Below are positions 33,801-42,600 of a stretch of DNA of 47,185 bases, piece after piece; position 1 is the first letter of the stretch, and each line of letters begins with the position of its first letter. A program made the position numbers and the translations under genes. The notes beneath the pieces are model-generated. The model had not been told where the DNA came from and did no database searches. It worked only from the letters and a program-made list of their open reading frames with translations. This DNA comes from Defluviitaleaceae bacterium (lineage in GTDB: Bacteria; Bacillota; Clostridia; Lachnospirales; WRAA01), in the NCBI GenBank assembly GCA_009780015.1, contig WRAW01000011.1:1-47185 (forward strand). Reading direction: 5' to 3'.

Positions 33801-36576
33801 GTGCGGCACGCTGTCAAAGGCGCTGTCCGAATTTTATGTGGAGAAGACATTCAAGGAAGGTTACGCGAAGTTCGAGTGGATACACCAGAAGCTGGACGGT
33901 ACTCCGATACCATGTGAAGTAACCCTTGTGCGGCTAAGACACCGGGACAGCTACATCGTAGCCGGATACGCCCGGGATCTGCGCGAGATCAGGGACGCTA
34001 TGCAAAGAGAGAGAGAGGCCAACGACCGCGCGCAGCTCCTGATAGAATACGTACCCATGGGCATAGAGATGTGGGACGAAGAGTTGAATCTTATAGACTG
34101 CAACATAGCGGCCGTACGTATGGTAGGCGCTGAAAACAAGGAGGAATACATTCAGAACTACTTCAAGTTCTCTCCGACTTTTCAGCCTTGCGGAACTCCA
34201 TCCCGCAAGAAGAGCGATGAAAGCGTGCGCAAAGCGCTGCAAGACGGGGAATATCAGCTTGAATGGACCTTTCAGCACGTCAATGGCGAGCTAGTGCCGT
34301 GCGATGTCATAGTAACGCGAGCGAAGTACAGGAACAAGGATCACGTTGTATGTTATGCCCGTGACCTGCGAGAGTTCAAGAATATGCTGGCAAGGATGCG
34401 GGAAGCCGACGAACGCAGCGGCTTGATGCTGGACGCGACTCCACTGGCTTGCTACCTTGTAAGTCAGGACTTCAAGGCCATCGACTGCAACATGGAAGTT
34501 CTGAACCTTTTTGAACTTCACAACAAGCAGGAGGGTATCGAGCGCTTTGCCGAACTGTTCCCGGAAAGGCAAGAGGACGGCGTGTCGTCAATTAAACGGA
34601 TGAAGGAATACCTCACCGTAGCTTTGACCGAGGGCTACTACCGCTTTGAGTTTACACAGCAAAAGCTCGACGGCGATCCCATACCCTGCAATATTACTCT
34701 GGTACGCCTCAGATACCGCGACGACTACGTTGTGGCAAGCTATATCCAGGATATGCGCGAGTTCAAGCGCATGATTCAGGAGATGAAGCGCATCGAGGTG
34801 GCCGAGGAAAACAGTCAGGCCAAAACCAAGTTCCTGGCGCGCATGAGCCATGAAATACGCACGCCTATGAATGCGATCCTTGGTATATCCGACATCCAGC
34901 TTTACAATGAAAATATTTCACCGGAATTAGAAGAGGCTTTCGCCAAGATACACAACTCCGCAAGCTTGCTTCTGCGCATTATTAACGACATACTCGACTT
35001 GTCTAAGATAGAGGCCGGCAAGATGGAACTGATACTGGACGGATACGAAACGGCCAGCCTTGTCAACGACACGGTGCAGTTGAACGTAATGCGTCTGGAA
35101 GGTAAGCCCGTTGAGTTCAAGCTGGTGGTCGATCAAAATCTGCCGTCGGTACTATATGGCGATGAGCTGCGTATCAAGCAGATATTGAATAACCTTTTGT
35201 CCAACGCCATTAAGTACACGCACGAAGGCAAGGTGGAGCTGAGCTTCTATGCTGTACCGGGGCCCATGGAAAACATGGTTTACCTTGGCGTGACTGTAAG
35301 CGATACGGGTCAGGGTATGACGCGGGAGCAGTTAGACTTGATGTACAGTGAATATTCACGTTTCAACGAGCACTCCAACAAAACAATTGAGGGTACGGGT
35401 CTGGGCATGTCGATCGTAAGCAACCTTGTGCGCATGATGGATGCCCAGATATATGTCGACAGCGAAGTTGGAACGGGAAGCATGTTTACCGTTCTTATTC
35501 CTCAGGAGACTGTGTCGGAAGACGTGATAGGCCCGGAACTGGCCCACAATCTGCAAGTGTTCGAGGTAAGCCGGATCGGGGATCAAAAGCGTGCAAGGAT
35601 CGAACGTGAACCAATGCCTTATGGCAGGGTACTCGTCGTTGACGACACCGAGACAAACCTGTATGTGGCCGAAGGGCTGCTGGTTCCGTACGGCCTGAAG
35701 GTCGAAACCGTATCGAGCGGTATCGAGGCTGTCGCCAGGGTCGAGGCCGGAGAGACTTACGACGTCATATTCATGGATCACATGATGCCTATAATGGATG
35801 GCATCGAGGCGACCAGCATCATCCGCAAAATGGGTTATTCCGGCGCCATAGTGGCTCTTACGGCCAACGCGGTAATAGGGCAGGCCGATATATTCTACCG
35901 CAACGGATTCTCGGGGTTTGTCTCAAAGCCCATAGACATCCACCAGTTGGACGCGGCCTTGATGCGCTTCATACGCGACAAGCAGCCGCCCGACGTTATC
36001 GAAGCCTCTCGCCGTGAAAAGTCCAAGATAATGCGGTCTGATAATGGTCTGACATCGAAGCTTATCGAGTCGTTCCTTCGCGACGCGAAGAAGTCGCTGG
36101 AAGTACTGAACGACATATACGCCAAGCGGAGCAGCCTGGTCGAAAACGAAGACGCCATGAGAATGTTTACCATCAACACTCATTCCATGAAGAGCGCGCT
36201 GGCAAACATACGCAAGAACGAGCTGTCCCAGTTTGCCGGCAAGCTGGAGCAGGCAGGCCGCGACAAAGACCTGGAGGTGATTGCCGAGGAGACGCCGCGC
36301 TTCCTGAAGATACTGCGGCAGATCGTCGAAGAACTGACCCCGGACGACAACTCAGCCGAAGCCGACGAAGATCCTGCTCTTCTTAAAGAACACATGGCCA
36401 TTATCCGGGACACTTGCGAAGCTTTTGATAAAAAGGGCGCCCGCAAAGCCCTGAACGAGCTGGGCGAAAAAAGATGGTCGTCCGCAACCAAGGAATTGAT
36501 AGGCAAGATCACAGAGCATCTGCTGCACAGCGAGTTTGAAGAGGCTGCCGAAATAGCCAAGGCGGCAGCCGAGTAA
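30868..36576 (+). CDS. giant hybrid histidine kinase with ten PAS domains
   Basis: This 1902-residue, apparently cytoplasmic sensor has no signal or membrane helices. Ten PAS domains fill residues about 20-1310, each with an [A/Y]xP..... W...N.[V/I]DCN...L..F pattern and then QPDG or QPCG and Y.V.GY.RD.RE. Their DCN aspartate positions are 41 (ACN), 170, 302, 431, 560, 689, 818, 948, 1077 and 1206, a period of 129 residues. The kinase core follows: HisKA with H1328 (MSHEIRTPMNAILG), an ATPase with NLLSNAIKYTHEG, DTGQGM and GTGLGMSIV, a receiver with D1637 (IFMDHMMPIMDG), and an HPt domain with H1772 (NTHSMKSALANI). The GTG at 30868 has GGGGTGA five nt before it; the GTG nine bases earlier is an alternative. 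It is coupled to the HD-GYP gene, so it probably controls c-di-GMP turnover. The stimulus is unknown. Confidence 0.93.
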   Translation: MNFNAIYRELLSIEPDETAQAIFDMLPMGCIVWSDSLELIACNEAMVSCFGLSSRAELVNNFEDLMPARQPCGTISAVRLRKDVEAARETGVGRVEWMLRTAIGSDVCLEVLLKLVGQGERSVIVGVARDITDTKPEMKSAIESGETYKYLLDNVPYAMSIWDKDTNILDCNMEYIRMFGLSKRSDYFRNYGDFVAEFQPCGRLSEEMRRKYFERAVNEGSVTFDWTFKTKDGESVPTEVVLVRLGSGGDCLISAYIRDMRRIRKAHQTISTMREEIMRVQMMFDAAPMVITFFDSSFNIIDCNQMAVSMFGMKSKTEYSKNFFRLMSERQPDGRLSLDVLSEMREKATKNGSSQSEFVHMNLHGELLPTDMTLVRIRYRDGHMFVGYSRNISEIKALISREQEAGERAQLLVENAPIGIDLWDEELNVIDCNQELLTRLGVSSKQEYIDNFHALTPDFQPDGRRSSEHAMELFAKVMKKGFARADFVQRSMDGTLIPVKTRFVRVKYGGRTVVAGYSIDMREHNEMKLRENEAEWRAHELFNAAPIGISYIDENNNMLDCNQAMLDMLGVDDKEEYIKRLTETSPKFQPDGEPSDSKALAIINQAFKGGILQFEWVNLSSNGEIIPTNKFVACIRRGGKPLLVVYTVDMREIKNLMEREREAGERTQLMYDAAPFAVSFWGDHMMIVDCNQEAVKLFGMESKEQYIEMYSRLSPETQPDGRPSAELESEYVYEGLSEGFVRYEWMYQKLDGTLLPCEVTMVRVMYRGSYIVIGYARDLREVKVLIEREQEANERNRLLLDATPLVASFWDKEGNIVDCNKQALTLFDLSAKEEYLERFDELSPDMQPDGVLSGYKMAEYVSQAFDTGFVRFEWVHQKPDKTPIPCEVTLVLISTQRNEFFVASYCRDLRELKQSLERERESSDRVRLLFDATPLAANLWNESYKVVDCNRETLNMFEVSSKDDYRNNFHNLSPKTQPCGTLSKALSEFYVEKTFKEGYAKFEWIHQKLDGTPIPCEVTLVRLRHRDSYIVAGYARDLREIRDAMQREREANDRAQLLIEYVPMGIEMWDEELNLIDCNIAAVRMVGAENKEEYIQNYFKFSPTFQPCGTPSRKKSDESVRKALQDGEYQLEWTFQHVNGELVPCDVIVTRAKYRNKDHVVCYARDLREFKNMLARMREADERSGLMLDATPLACYLVSQDFKAIDCNMEVLNLFELHNKQEGIERFAELFPERQEDGVSSIKRMKEYLTVALTEGYYRFEFTQQKLDGDPIPCNITLVRLRYRDDYVVASYIQDMREFKRMIQEMKRIEVAEENSQAKTKFLARMSHEIRTPMNAILGISDIQLYNENISPELEEAFAKIHNSASLLLRIINDILDLSKIEAGKMELILDGYETASLVNDTVQLNVMRLEGKPVEFKLVVDQNLPSVLYGDELRIKQILNNLLSNAIKYTHEGKVELSFYAVPGPMENMVYLGVTVSDTGQGMTREQLDLMYSEYSRFNEHSNKTIEGTGLGMSIVSNLVRMMDAQIYVDSEVGTGSMFTVLIPQETVSEDVIGPELAHNLQVFEVSRIGDQKRARIEREPMPYGRVLVVDDTETNLYVAEGLLVPYGLKVETVSSGIEAVARVEAGETYDVIFMDHMMPIMDGIEATSIIRKMGYSGAIVALTANAVIGQADIFYRNGFSGFVSKPIDIHQLDAALMRFIRDKQPPDVIEASRREKSKIMRSDNGLTSKLIESFLRDAKKSLEVLNDIYAKRSSLVENEDAMRMFTINTHSMKSALANIRKNELSQFAGKLEQAGRDKDLEVIAEETPRFLKILRQIVEELTPDDNSAEADEDPALLKEHMAIIRDTCEAFDKKGARKALNELGEKRWSSATKELIGKITEHLLHSEFEEAAEIAKAAAE
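30930..34780 (+). repeat. ten tandem PAS-coding units, period 387 nt
   Basis: The codon of the DCN (ACN in unit 1) motif starts at 30988, 31375, 31771, 32158, 32545, 32932, 33319, 33709, 34096 and 34483. The steps are 387, 387, 396, 387, 387, 387, 387, 390, 387 and so nearly constant. Protein similarity between units is high, while the DNA has diverged, so expansion by tandem duplication is old but the length is preserved. Confidence 0.85.
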
Positions 36577-36577
36577 T

Positions 36578-36626
36578 GATACAGGTTCTTATACCCCGCG
36601 AAGCCGCTTCGCGGGGATTTAATTTT
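36578..36626 (+). terminator. terminator of the kinase operon, with relic element arm
   Basis: The stem CCCCGCGAAG / CTTCGCGGGG (36594-36616, 3-nt loop) is followed by ATTTAATTTT, a weak T-run. Directly before it, ATACAGGTTCTTA (36580-36592) equals the right end of element B, a possible solitary arm relic. Confidence 0.65.
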
Positions 36627-36657
36627 GAGAAAATCAAAAAGAAGTTGTGATTTAGTA

Positions 36658-36686
36658 TTGATTTTAATATTATTAAGTGATATGCT
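36658..36686 (+). promoter_or_regulatory. promoter of the DUF2089 gene pair
   Basis: TTGATT (36658-36663) and TATGCT (36681-36686) have a 17-bp spacer, in strongly AT-rich DNA 26 bp before the start codon. Confidence 0.5.
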
Positions 36687-36712
36687 TATTATTGTTAAAG
36701 GAGAGTGAGCCT

Positions 36713-37012
36713 ATGGCTATTGAAATTGTGCCGGAGTGGATGGTAAACCTTGAAGATGAAGATGTCGTATTCATCAAAAAATTTTTGCAGGCCTCCGGTT
36801 CTCTAAAGGAAATGGCGCAGCAATACGGCGTTACTTATCCAACTGTACGCTTGCGGCTCGACAAGTTGATACAGAAAATCCAAATCAGCGAGGATACGGC
36901 CAATGAGCCGTATGTCGCGCTTATCAAGCGGCTTGTAGTCAATGACAAGGTTGACTTTGATACCGCGAAAATCTTGATTTCAGAATACAAAAAGTTAGGA
37001 GTGAAGTTATAA
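36713..37012 (+). CDS. DUF2089 family helix-turn-helix protein
   Basis: This 99-residue protein has the family pattern PEWMVNLEDEDVVFIKKFLQASGSLKEMAQQYGVTYPTVRLRLDKLIQKI, in which SLKEMAQQYGVTYPTVRLRLDKL is a helix-turn-helix likely to bind DNA. The zinc-binding N-terminus present in some members is missing. AAGGAG lies nine nt before ATG 36713. Its TAA overlaps the ATG of the next gene (TAATG), so regulator and membrane protein are coupled, as expected if the membrane partner controls or is controlled by it. Confidence 0.88.
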   Translation: MAIEIVPEWMVNLEDEDVVFIKKFLQASGSLKEMAQQYGVTYPTVRLRLDKLIQKIQISEDTANEPYVALIKRLVVNDKVDFDTAKILISEYKKLGVKL

Positions 37013-37398
37013 TGGCAAGTCACACAATCGTATTTACAGACGGGATATTCGTACTGTTTACTTTCGGCGTAGTGTTGATGATACTGCAAGTTTTTTTATC
37101 AAAGACAGAAAGCAAATGGACAGGGCTTATAATGCCGGCTATTATGTTTGGTATCTCTCTAATAGCTTCATTTCAGTTTATGTTGCGCCTCATTAACACA
37201 AGGTCGTTTACAGGTATGATAAATGGGGTATTTATCGAACATACAACAAGTATGTCCTCAATTATTGGTCAGACAGTGTTAATATTTGTCCTTTGTAATA
37301 TCGCAACAGGTATTTTGATTGCCGTATATACGATATTTAGAAGAAAAAGAAACAGGCAGGACGCATTAGAAATGATGAGCGTTCAAGATTTGGGATAA
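37012..37398 (+). CDS. small membrane protein coupled to DUF2089
   Basis: This 128-residue protein has four hydrophobic segments (about residues 8-28, 38-58, 80-105 and a short C-terminal one merging with the third) and a basic cytoplasmic tail FRRKRNRQDALEMM. I do not recognise a family. AGGAG lies about 9 nt before the ATG. Small membrane proteins next to DUF2089 genes are common in Firmicutes and may act as its anti-factor or target; this is inference. Confidence 0.7.
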   Translation: MASHTIVFTDGIFVLFTFGVVLMILQVFLSKTESKWTGLIMPAIMFGISLIASFQFMLRLINTRSFTGMINGVFIEHTTSMSSIIGQTVLIFVLCNIATGILIAVYTIFRRKRNRQDALEMMSVQDLG

Positions 37399-37438
37399 TC
37401 TCATAACTCGCCGATACGACGCGAAAACCATGCAACCT

Positions 37439-37489
37439 GAAAACCCCCATAAGACAAGGCATTTTTAAGCCGTAGCCTATGGGTTTTTC
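37439..37489 (+). terminator. intrinsic terminator of the DUF2089 unit
   Basis: The left arm AAAACCCCCATAAG...GGC pairs with GCC...CTATGGGTTTTT and ends in a T-run at 37483-37489. Confidence 0.65.
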
Positions 37490-37533
37490 TTGTCTTAAAA
37501 AAAATTCCTCTTGACAACAAGTTGAAAGAATTA

Positions 37534-37562
37534 TTGACTAATTTTGCGTATAGGTATATAAT
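37534..37562 (+). promoter_or_regulatory. promoter of the dicarboxylate symporter gene
   Basis: TTGACT (37534-37539) and TATAAT (37557-37562) have a 17-bp spacer. A second TTGACA lies at 37511-37516 without a matching -10. Confidence 0.75.
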
Positions 37563-37615
37563 GGGAAGATACAGTATTTTTGTTGGCTATGTGTAGAATG
37601 TGGGGAGGGTATTTT

Positions 37616-38980
37616 ATGTCTGGAAAGATGTCGTTAACGACAAAGATGCTTGTCGCGCTGGTGCTTGGCGTGGCAACGGGTTTTTTGCTGCAGGCTGTTC
37701 CCGAAGTTGTAATAATGGGGCATAGCGTCAACTATCTTTTCGTCGAAGGTCTTCTGTACTTTGTCGGTACGCTGTTCCTGAACGGTATCTGGATGATTGT
37801 AGTACCGTTGATTTTTGTGTCGCTGATTGTGGGCGTAACGAGCATTACAGACCCCAAGAAGGTCGGCAGGGTAGGGGGAAAGCTTGCGTTGATCTACCTG
37901 CTGTCGACTTTCCCGGCTATCGGCGCGGCTATGTTTTTCGGCACGGTACTTAATCCGGCCGCCGGTGTGACGGAAGAAAGCATCTCGGCGTTCTATCTGG
38001 AGCCGACAATCGGAACACCGCCCGGAGTCATTGAAATTCTGCTGAACATTGTGCCGAGAAACCCGTTCGCGGCGCTTTCCGGCGGTCAGACTCTTCAAGT
38101 AATCTTCATTGCCATTGCCATAGGACTGGCGATCATAGCCGTCGGCGAAGCGGCGAGACCCGTGAGAGAACTGTTTGTCAGCTTAAACGAGGTCATTATG
38201 AAGATTACGTCCGTAGTAATGAAGTTCGCCCCTTACGGAGTGTTCGCTCTTCTGGCCCGTACGTTTTCCATGCTCGGGCTTGAGGCTATCAGGGCGCTTT
38301 TCATGTTCGTAGTTGTTGTGTGGCTGGCCTTGGCGTTCCACACTATTGTAATATACGGAGGCGCGCTGAAAATATTTGTCGGCAGAGATCCGCATACCGG
38401 CAAGTCGATAAACTTGGCGACGTTGTTCAAAAAGGCGTCTCCGGCGCTTGCGTTCGCGTTTTCTAGCGCATCTTCGGCCGCTACTCTTCCCGTTACGATG
38501 AAGTGCGCGCGCAACCTTGGCTTTAGCCGCGAAATGACTTCCATAACATTTCCTATGGGTGTGACGCTTAACATGGACGGAACCGCCATCTTCCAAGGCG
38601 TCGCGGCGGTCTTCCTCGCAAGCTTCCTTGGGGTGAATCTTAGCGCGGGCGACATACTTACTATCTTGATTACGGCGACCATGGCGACGCTGGGGGCGGC
38701 CGGCGTGCCTGGGGCCGGCATGATAATGCTCTCGATGGTGCTTATGTCCGTAGGAATACCGATTGGAGCGATTGCCTTCATTTTCGGCATCGACAGGATT
38801 GTCGATATGCCGCGCACGGCCATCAACGTATTTGGCGATTTCATTTACGGCCTGATCGTCGGCAAGCAGGAAGGCATGATAGATTTTGCGCAGTTTAACA
38901 GCAACACCGATCTGGCGGCAATGGAAGCCCTCGAAGCGATGGAAAGCGGCGCGGCCGCAACCGCCGGAGGCGGAGAATAG
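37616..38980 (+). CDS. dicarboxylate/amino acid:cation symporter (DAACS family)
   Basis: This 454-residue secondary transporter imports glutamate, aspartate or C4-dicarboxylates with sodium or protons. It has eight helices plus two re-entrant loops. The first re-entrant loop has the serine-rich ASSAATLPVTMKCARNLG, helix 7 has NMDGTAIFQGVAAVFLA and the second loop has GAAGVPGAGMIMLSMVL. A conserved aspartate in FGIDRIVDMPRTAINVFGD marks the substrate site. Substrate choice cannot be read reliably. GGGGAGGG lies just before ATG 37616; the earlier in-frame ATG overlaps the leader. It is monocistronic. Confidence 0.93.
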   Translation: MSGKMSLTTKMLVALVLGVATGFLLQAVPEVVIMGHSVNYLFVEGLLYFVGTLFLNGIWMIVVPLIFVSLIVGVTSITDPKKVGRVGGKLALIYLLSTFPAIGAAMFFGTVLNPAAGVTEESISAFYLEPTIGTPPGVIEILLNIVPRNPFAALSGGQTLQVIFIAIAIGLAIIAVGEAARPVRELFVSLNEVIMKITSVVMKFAPYGVFALLARTFSMLGLEAIRALFMFVVVVWLALAFHTIVIYGGALKIFVGRDPHTGKSINLATLFKKASPALAFAFSSASSAATLPVTMKCARNLGFSREMTSITFPMGVTLNMDGTAIFQGVAAVFLASFLGVNLSAGDILTILITATMATLGAAGVPGAGMIMLSMVLMSVGIPIGAIAFIFGIDRIVDMPRTAINVFGDFIYGLIVGKQEGMIDFAQFNSNTDLAAMEALEAMESGAAATAGGGE

Positions 38981-39008
38981 ATGCATCGGACATGAATGTC
39001 TAAGACAG

Positions 39009-39037
39009 GAGCCTGTATTCAACCCGAATACAGGCTC
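39009..39037. repeat. arm-only hairpin of the element family
   Basis: GAGCCTGTATTC and GAATACAGGCTC form a perfect 12-bp stem around AACCC. Both arms have the terminal sequence type of elements B and D with no interior, so this looks like a collapsed element. It may also act as a terminator for the symporter gene, though no T-run follows. Confidence 0.65.
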
Positions 39038-39052
39038 TAATTCGTCCTATCT

Positions 39053-39272
39053 AAGAGCCTGTTTAGTATCTCACGTTGGCGACTGATTAGCGGTCAATAT
39101 ATTGCATATCTTCGTTGGTTCCTCCGCCTACGCTGGTGCTTCGGATGCTAAACGTGTGCCACCGGCACACAGTATCCTAACATACCCCACGGGTACGCGT
39201 TGTCGTCACCGCCTCGATCTGCGATAAATTGCCTCGCAAATCAGTTGCCAACGAGATACTAAACAGGCTCTA
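39053..39272. mobile_element. MITE-like element D
   Basis: The arms begin GAGCCTGTTTAGTATCTC and are imperfect over about 28 bp. CTAA flanks both ends (39051-39054 with 39270-39273), consistent with a target duplication. It contains the large core hairpin (39143-39177, with a G-T wobble) and a decayed small hairpin after it. It lies between the symporter and the AT-rich gene at 39283; together with the hairpin before it, it fills the 300-bp gap, with no ORF. Confidence 0.8.
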
Positions 39273-39282
39273 AAAGCGCGTG

Positions 39283-39663
39283 TCAGATACACCATTTATG
39301 TATGTCAATATTAGTTTGTTTTGCCAAAACCCAACCGTTTAATCCCACTGACGCGCTTATTAAAAATGCCCTATACTTGTTGATTTGCAAATAATTCAAA
39401 AGATCAGATTCTGTTTCATAGCCGGAAAGTATATGCCATCCGCTGCTTTTTAGTTCATTTAAGGATTTACTCTCAGATATTATAAAATTGTTCAACGGGA
39501 ATTCCTCGATATCAAGGATTATACTGTTTTTAACTTCGCAGCGAAAGATATGGGTTAAGTAGCCTGTAAAAATCACATCTGTCTCGTCGGTTTTAATGAT
39601 TAACGTTTCATTCTCAAAATCTACACTAAATGATTGAATGATATTATCATGTACTATTGACAT
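39283..39663 (-). CDS. hypothetical AT-rich protein
   Basis: This 126-residue soluble protein was not recognised. The N-terminal half is beta-rich (SFSVDFENETLIIKTDETDVIFTGYLTHIF), followed by SWHILSGYETESDLLNYLQ-type helical and strand segments; the size and plan resemble small immunity or SMI1-like proteins, but this is only an impression. AT-richness contrasts with addA. AAAGGTG precedes ATG 39663; a GTG three codons earlier is an alternative. It sits between element D and addA, 20 bp after the addA stop on the same strand. Confidence 0.6.
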   Translation of the reverse strand: MSIVHDNIIQSFSVDFENETLIIKTDETDVIFTGYLTHIFRCEVKNSIILDIEEFPLNNFIISESKSLNELKSSGWHILSGYETESDLLNYLQINKYRAFLISASVGLNGWVLAKQTNIDIHKWCI

Positions 39664-39682
39664 AACTTTCACCTTTCGGCCG

Positions 39683-42600
39683 CTAAATCTTTATCTCCTT
39701 GCGGGCGCGCAGCATGTAGAGGATACATTCCTTGACGGGAAGGCCGGATGCGCGTTCGACGGCTTTGCGGTATACGTCCATTTGTACGGAATACTTGGCG
39801 CGAAGTTGTTCGGGGGTGGCGGCTGCCCCTACGTAGTCGGACTTGTAGTCAACTATTACGGCTTGGCCGCCTTCTATGAAGTAGGCGTCGATCATTCCGT
39901 GGACAAGGAGGGGGCGGGTATTTGCGCCTGTTTCCAGGTCGCGATATATTTCGTCGGCGTTCAGAGCCAGCACGAAGGGGACTTCCTTACGGAGGACGGC
40001 GGCGGAGCGCATACGCATTGCCAACGGAGATTTTACGAAGGCGGCGATAAGCTTTACCGGCACGACCGGGGCTTCGTCGGGAGCTAGGATGCTGTGTGAT
40101 ACGAGGCGCCCCAGCAGATCGTGTATATGGGATTCTTCGTGTATGGCGTGGAGGTCAAGGTGCTCCATTACGGTGTGTATGATGGTTCCGATTTCCGTAG
40201 GGCTCAGGCCCTTTTTTTGTGCCAGAAAGTCAGGGCGGCGGTACGTAGTCCTCTCGAACGAAAATGGCGCGGCGTAGCTGTCCTGCATCTGAGCCTGGTA
40301 TATTCGTTTTATCTCGGTTATCGAGAGTTTGGACGGGATTTGGGCGCTGTCGCTGTGAGGATACTTCCAGTTTAGAGCCTGCTCTATGCCTAAGGGGTCG
40401 CAGGAATGTTCGGAGGCGTGTTGGATGGGATGGCGCAGCGTCTCCAGTCTTTTTTCGGCTTCGGTGTCTTGGACGGACTCGAGCTGCGCCAGGTCGTTTG
40501 TCGTGAGCGTCCGGGCGGCGAAGTCGGCGGGATAGGTGTAGATATAGGGACAGGAAGGCTCGATATCCGGCGTACGGAATACCGCGCCCAGCCTGTGGCG
40601 CGCGAGGCTCATCATGAGCCAATCCAGCATGGAGCTTGCACCTAGAACGGCGGACGCGTCGAGGGCTATACCGTCGGAAAGACATACCGCGGCGTGCTTG
40701 GCCAGAGACGCTTCACCGTTGACATAGCCGGTGATTATAAGCTTTTCACGGGCGCGCGTCATTGCCACATAGAGCATACGCATTTCCTCGGCTATGGATT
40801 CGGCGCGGCTCCTGGACTGGATCGCGCTGTGGGACAGGGTGAGGCTTCGGGTGCGCTTGGCCGCGTCCACCAGCTTGGCGCCTATGCCAAGGTCTTTATG
40901 GAACAGCAGGTCGCCCTTGTAGTCGTCGATGTTGAAGCGGCGGGCTGTGCTGCATACGAACACTATGGGGAATTCGAGGCCCTTGGATTTGTGGACGCTC
41001 ATCAAACGTACGCAGCCGGAGCCCTCGGCGTCTTGCGCCGCGGGGATGCGCTGGCCGCTCTCGCGGACATCCTCGATGAAGCGCATGAAGTGGAACAAGC
41101 CCTGAGCGCGGCTGCTCTCGAAAGCTGCGGCGCGTTCGCGGAACATGCGCAGGTTTGCGGCGCGGAGGCCGCCCATAGGCATTGCGCTAACTATGTTGCC
41201 GTAGTCTGTTTGTTCGCATATCTGTGTAATGAGCGCGCTTATGGGGGTATGGGGCGCGGCCTCGCGCAGCCCGTTCAGTTCGTCTAAAAAGGCGCGAAGC
41301 TTTGCAACAAGGGCCGGAGGCTTGGCGAAGGGTTCGTCGTCGCCGTGTACGTATGCCGACAGACATTCGTAAAAGTCCGCGCGGGGAAGCGTTGCGCGGA
41401 TTTCGAGCAGTTCGTCCGGGGACAGGTTGTAGATGGGGCTGGAGAGAACCGACACCAGCGGAATATCCTGACGCGGGTTGTCCAGTATATCCAGAAAACT
41501 GATTAAGGTAGCGACTTCCAGCGTATCAAAGAGAGAGACCGCGCCCGCCCCGCCAAAGCCGCCCGTATCAAGCGGTATGCCCTTGCGCGCGAAGACTTGG
41601 GCGAAGGCGTCCGCCGATTTTGTGGAGCGCATGAGTATTACGATGTCGCCGAAACTTGCCGGGCGCATTGGGGGCAGACCTTTGTCGTGAAGGTCTTTGT
41701 CGTAAACCGCAAGCGATTCGGCGGGGCTGACAAGCCGGAGTATGCGCGCGGCTACTATTTCGGCCTCAAGGCTTGCGCCGCCTAAGTCTTCGGGGGCTTC
41801 GTCGTCGGCGTCGTCGGAGTAATTCGGTTGTTCGCCGGGGTCTGCGCCGCCGCGCACACCGATCAATATTTCACATTGATATGGGTTAGGATCGGGGGAG
41901 ACCTCGGCCGCGTGTTCGTCGGGCAGTTTGAGCGCGGCGCTGTCGTCGTAGTCAATCCCGCAGGAAGGGACGCTCATTATCTGGCGGAATACAAGGTTGG
42001 CGGCTTCCAGGATTTCCGGGCGGGAGCGGAAGTTTTCGTTCAGGTCTATGCGGATATCGGTTCCATCGGAGGAATGTCCGTAGGTGTTGTACTTTTCCTG
42101 AAATATGGACGGATCGGCCGAGCGGAAACGGTAAATGCTCTGCTTTACGTCGCCGACCATGAAGCGGTTGGCGTCTCTGGCGACGGCGCGCAATATCATT
42201 TCCTGCACCATGTTACTGTCCTGATATTCGTCGATCATGATGTGGTCGAATTGGGCGCGGAGTTCGGCCGCCGCCGCGGTGGACGCGCGGGTTTCGGGGT
42301 CGACCAGTATGCCGAGGCACAGGTGTTCGAGGTCGGAGAAGTCCAGGACGTTTTGCCGCCGCTTCGCCGCGTTGAAGCGGATCGCAAAGCTGAGGGCAAG
42401 GCGGCATAGCGTCCTGATGTGCGGGGCAAGCGCCGCCAGGTCTGCCGCAAGCGCGTCTGGGTGTTTTGGAAACGCCGATTTGGCCGCGTCCCTGATTACC
42501 GGCTTGAAGTGCTTTTCGCGAATGTCGCGGGTGAGTTGTTTCAGGGCGGGGTCGCAGGGCGGCTTCTTGGCTGAAAGCCGCTCGAACTGTATGTCTGCGA

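Noticed and set aside
30868-36576. Assembly artefact as a source of the ten PAS repeats
   Set aside because: The units differ clearly in DNA and protein sequence and keep one open frame, so collapse or false duplication is unlikely.
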